Origin: Methylotenera_A sp040079935
GTDB taxonomy: Bacteria > Pseudomonadota > Gammaproteobacteria > Burkholderiales > Methylophilaceae
Assembly (NCBI GenBank): GCA_040079935.1
Contig: JBEBJI010000001.1
Location: 1-64,000 of the forward strand
Direction: 5' to 3'
Length of the DNA stretch: 64,000 nucleotides
Shown piece after piece: positions 61,135-64,000 of this stretch; the first letter of the stretch is position 1, and each line of letters opens with the position of its first letter. The notes beneath the pieces are model-generated. The model did not search any database. It worked only from the letters and a program-made list of their open reading frames with translations, and was not told where the DNA came from. A program made the translations under genes and the position numbers.

Positions 61135-63566
61135 CGGTTGTAATTCTGTTGCCTATAAATGTTAGGAATTTCGCTAGAGCTTAAATAGCCCGGAATATCA
61201 CGTCTAAGTAAATTAAGCGGATTAGAGCCAATCGAGGCTAAGCCGCCAAGTTCGAGCTGAAAGAATAGACCATAGTTTGCGTCAGCAGTTGCAGTTTCTA
61301 CACGTTGAACAACAGCGCGCGCTTGCCAGCAGCCCGCATCATACTCTAAACCTGCCAAGCTTTCGATGAGCGTTTTTTCTTTAATCGAGTAGTTAAAGCG
61401 CCCAACACCATACCAGCCCCTACTTAACGGCCATTGACCAGAAAGGTTGATTTGCTCTAAAAATTGTTGGGTGTAACGATAGCCAACATTCATCAGTTTG
61501 CCTGGTTCTGGGTTATAGCGTGCCAGTATATTGCTACGCACCATGCCGGCATCATCGGTGTTATATTGCCAAAATGCATCTAAATTCCATTTATTTGAAA
61601 GCCGCGCCGTCATGGCTGCAATAATGTCGGATGAATTGTCTTCTGAGGCTATCCCACCTGGCAAAACCACTTTTTGGTCTGTAAAATAATAGCGCTGGCC
61701 TATGGTGGCAGCAATGCGCTCCACACCAGTATCTTTATCGATCATGCGACTAGTTAAAGCCAAGCTGAGTTGATTCGCGTTGTTAATTCTATCGTCACCA
61801 GTAAATTGATTTTCAGTAAATAAGGTGGTCATGTTCAAATCAGCTAGCGCTGTATCAAATACTGGCAGTAAATCTTGCTCTTTATTTGGGATGTACACAT
61901 AAAACATGCGCGGCTCGATGGTTTGCGTGTAGCTATTTTTAACTACGTTTAAATCACGCTCAAAATATAGGCCGCTATCTAGGCTAAAAATAGGCAGTGT
62001 GCGAGTGTCTGAGTTGTTGCTGACAGCTTGACCATTGACGACAAAATTGTTGTCGTTTACGCGGTAATTGGTGGAATGTACACCAATTTTTGGTGTAATA
62101 AATCCATAAGATTGCGTTAAAGGCACGCTTATGCTGGGGTAGAGCACTAGGCGGCTACCAGTGGCAGCAATGGGTGCATCTTTGTTGCGGTCGAAATAAG
62201 CCCATTGACTGTATAAATCGGTATTGGCGTAACCCCACTCTTTATTAGCTGCTAGCGTGAGTTGTGGCAGGCGTTCATAGGGGAAATTGGTCTCATCCAA
62301 AGTTTGATATTTTTGTACCAAGCCATTAAATCGCCACACATCGCCGTAGTAATCTACACGACCTTCTTGCGGCAAATTCACGCGGCTGGTACTGATAATA
62401 CGCGTGGACATCTCAGAAAAATATTGGTCATCCGATACTTTTTCGATGTTATAACCAGCAGACCAACCGTTACCAAAGCCATGGTTGTGGCTAATGTTGG
62501 CGTAGTAGCGCTGTCCGCCGTTGAGGGCATCATCATTTAAATACTCAAGACTATCAATACCAGAATAATTTTCACCTAAATATCTAAATTCGCCTTGCAA
62601 TTGTGCACCACGTTTACTTAAATAACGCACACCAACTGTGGCATCCATGTCTGGTGCAATGTTGATGTAATAAGGGATTAAAGTTTCAAATCCGCTACGA
62701 CTGGTGGTACCTACCGTGGGCGCGAGCAAGCCAGACTTGCGCTCATTGTTGAATGAAAAACTCATCCACGGCGTATATAAAAGCGGCACGCCTTTAAATT
62801 CCACATAAGCATTTTTGGCGGTGCCCGATTGTGTGTAATCGTCTAGCTCAATTTCGCTGGCCTTAATATACCAATCATCCACGCCTGGCTCGCAAGTGGT
62901 GTAGCGCGCGTCCTTCAAGCGTTTTTTATCTTGGCCTTCGAAAAAGACGGCTTTGGCATCACCGCGCGAAGAATCAAATTTAGGGTCAATAGATGCTTGT
63001 CCAATCGGTGTTGCAGGTTCGCGATAGTTATCTTGATACAGTCGCGGGTTATCGGTCAGGCTAGTTTGCGTATTGAGCAATTTAGATTGCGTATAGACGC
63101 TCGGGTCGTTGCGCGGCGTTGCACCTCTTTGTGTTGAGCTGTTTAATTGCTTATTCAGTGTGATTGAGGCATCGCGCATTTCACCTATGCTCTCACTCAA
63201 GCGCATTTTTAGCGCTGGGCCACGAATTTCGCTATCGCCCAAATCAATGCGCGCATTGCCATCTACTTTTAGCTCATCATTTTGTACGTCATACTCAATA
63301 TTATCGCCATAAATTTTTTGGTCGCCCTTGCTAATCACCGCATTGCCACTGGCGCGCATTTTACGGTCAAGATATAAATCCAGCTTATCGCCCTCAATTT
63401 CAATCGCGCCAGGTTGTGCTTCTGGAGGTGCTGTTGCTGGCACTTCGGCAAGCTCTAGCGTGAGCGTTTCTGCAGACGAAACTATGCCAAAGCTAAGCAG
63501 CAAAAGCGTAGCAAGGCTGGCAAAGCAACACTTTGCATGGTTAATATTTGAGCGAGTGAGGCGCAA
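61131..63566 (-). CDS. lptD: LPS-assembly outer-membrane protein LptD
   Basis: LptD with LptE inserts lipopolysaccharide into the outer membrane. The 811-residue protein has a signal peptide (SFGIVSSA), an N-terminal LptA-like jellyroll (GDKLDLYLDRKMRASGNAVI) and a long C-terminal barrel beginning about residue 230 (PLLYTPWMSFSFNNERKSG). Four well-conserved cysteines form disulphides in E. coli LptD; in this one I see only C225 or so (TTCEPG) and a C-terminal CWQARAVVQR cysteine after the signal region, so the pattern may be reduced. Confidence 0.93.
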   Translation of the reverse strand: MRLTRSNINHAKCCFASLATLLLLSFGIVSSAETLTLELAEVPATAPPEAQPGAIEIEGDKLDLYLDRKMRASGNAVISKGDQKIYGDNIEYDVQNDELKVDGNARIDLGDSEIRGPALKMRLSESIGEMRDASITLNKQLNSSTQRGATPRNDPSVYTQSKLLNTQTSLTDNPRLYQDNYREPATPIGQASIDPKFDSSRGDAKAVFFEGQDKKRLKDARYTTCEPGVDDWYIKASEIELDDYTQSGTAKNAYVEFKGVPLLYTPWMSFSFNNERKSGLLAPTVGTTSRSGFETLIPYYINIAPDMDATVGVRYLSKRGAQLQGEFRYLGENYSGIDSLEYLNDDALNGGQRYYANISHNHGFGNGWSAGYNIEKVSDDQYFSEMSTRIISTSRVNLPQEGRVDYYGDVWRFNGLVQKYQTLDETNFPYERLPQLTLAANKEWGYANTDLYSQWAYFDRNKDAPIAATGSRLVLYPSISVPLTQSYGFITPKIGVHSTNYRVNDNNFVVNGQAVSNNSDTRTLPIFSLDSGLYFERDLNVVKNSYTQTIEPRMFYVYIPNKEQDLLPVFDTALADLNMTTLFTENQFTGDDRINNANQLSLALTSRMIDKDTGVERIAATIGQRYYFTDQKVVLPGGIASEDNSSDIIAAMTARLSNKWNLDAFWQYNTDDAGMVRSNILARYNPEPGKLMNVGYRYTQQFLEQINLSGQWPLSRGWYGVGRFNYSIKEKTLIESLAGLEYDAGCWQARAVVQRVETATADANYGLFFQLELGGLASIGSNPLNLLRRDIPGYLSSSEIPNIYRQQNYNR

Positions 63567-63710
63567 TGAAAATTTTAATGTAGCTAAAAATGGTTAAAGA
63601 GATTTGTTTAAGTTTATGTATTTTACGCATGAATGATAAAATCGCATATATGCTTGTTTTAATCAATTTTAAATACGCTTTAAAACCAATATTATAAAGG
63701 CTTCTAGCGG

Positions 63711-64000
63711 GTGAAAATAGTGGATAGAAAAATACAATTAGAAAGCTGGCTAAAACATACTTTAAGTGGGCAAGAGTTTACGCTTAGCACTGCTTCGGCC
63801 GATGCGAGTTTTAGGCGCTATTTCCGCGTGCATTTAGACGACAAAACTTTAATTGCCATGGATGCGCCGCCGCCGCAAGAAGATTGTGCACCGTTTGTGA
63901 AAGTTGCCAAACTCATGCTGGATGCGGGTTTGAACGTACCAGAAGTCGTTGCGCAAGATTTAGCTGATGGCTTTTTGTTGTTAAGTGATTTGGGCGACGA
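63711..64000 (+). CDS. amgK: AmgK-like aminoglycoside-phosphotransferase-fold kinase (5' part)
   Basis: This gene is divergent from lptD and is cut by the window end after about 96 codons. ASADASFRRYFRVHLDDKTLIAMDAPP, split across the N-lobe, is typical of AmgK, which phosphorylates amino-sugars in cell-wall recycling, and it often lies next to lptD. Starts are GTG at 63711 or in-frame GTG at 63720; AAGG ten bases upstream favours 63711. The catalytic loop lies outside the window. Confidence 0.78.
   Translation, partial: MKIVDRKIQLESWLKHTLSGQEFTLSTASADASFRRYFRVHLDDKTLIAMDAPPPQEDCAPFVKVAKLMLDAGLNVPEVVAQDLADGFLLLSDLGD

Overview
The window looks like a chromosomal segment of a betaproteobacterium. 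The lptD-surA-pdxA-ksgA order, an MSHA-type pilus locus, an AniA-like NirK with a fused cytochrome and the moderate to low GC all fit Methylophilaceae (Methylotenera-like) within the Nitrosomonadales. That placement is inference; no rRNA or other phylogenetic marker is present.

Bases 1-38568 are a tandem array of accessory elements and 38569-64000 is core chromosome. The boundary is drawn by three 46-bp copies of the 3' end of a tRNA-Lys(TTT) gene (20898-20943, 33990-34035, 38523-38568), each followed within a few bases by a hairpin terminator. No complete tRNA-Lys(TTT) gene and no integrase lie in the window, so both should lie further left. Element 1 (up to 20943) is the right part of a conjugative element: virB8-virB9-virB10-virB11, an OmpA-like lipoprotein, virD4, a KfrB-like protein, a standalone LPD7 protein, MobC and a relaxase. 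A small hypothetical operon, a five-gene cargo cassette and an ImmA/DUF4411 toxin-antitoxin pair follow. Element 2 (20944-34035) is a compact partial-denitrification module: Dnr-type regulator, norCB, norEF, norQD, nnrS, nirK, nirV, sco, a porin and a membrane-anchored cytochrome c'. FNR/Dnr boxes precede norC, norE, nnrS and nirK. Nitrite would go through NO to N2O; there is no nosZ. Element 3 (34036-38568) is small: a CsbD remnant, a candidate anti-Shine-Dalgarno small RNA, a ferric-reductase-like flavocytochrome, a BON lipoprotein and a secreted protein. A decayed att junction inside it suggests it is itself composite.

The best candidate for an undescribed system is the cargo cassette at 11914-18380. 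Its five minus-strand genes encode a HIT-family protein, a four-helix membrane protein, an 862-residue protein joining a degenerate PPDK/PEP-synthase-like region to a MazG-like pyrophosphohydrolase, a ParB/Srx-domain protein with a C-terminal domain I do not recognise, and a D12-class adenine methyltransferase. The cassette lies between two imperfect direct repeats of about 230-240 bp, and similar GTACTTT/AAAGTA inverted repeats sit in its two regulatory gaps. Nucleotide-handling enzymes, a membrane protein and a DNA methyltransferase as ICE cargo suggest a defence or nucleotide-surveillance island, but this is inference.

The core part carries a GGDEF-EAL protein, a GspG-like pilin, tRNA-Lys(CTT) and an almost complete MSHA pilus locus in a rearranged order (E-G-F-A/B-A-C-D-O-P-Q-I-I2-J-K-L-N, no mshM). 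Then come ksgA, pdxA, surA and lptD, and the start of a divergent amgK-like kinase gene. A 37-39 bp REP-like palindromic repeat occurs five times, only in this core part; three copies lie inside reading frames.
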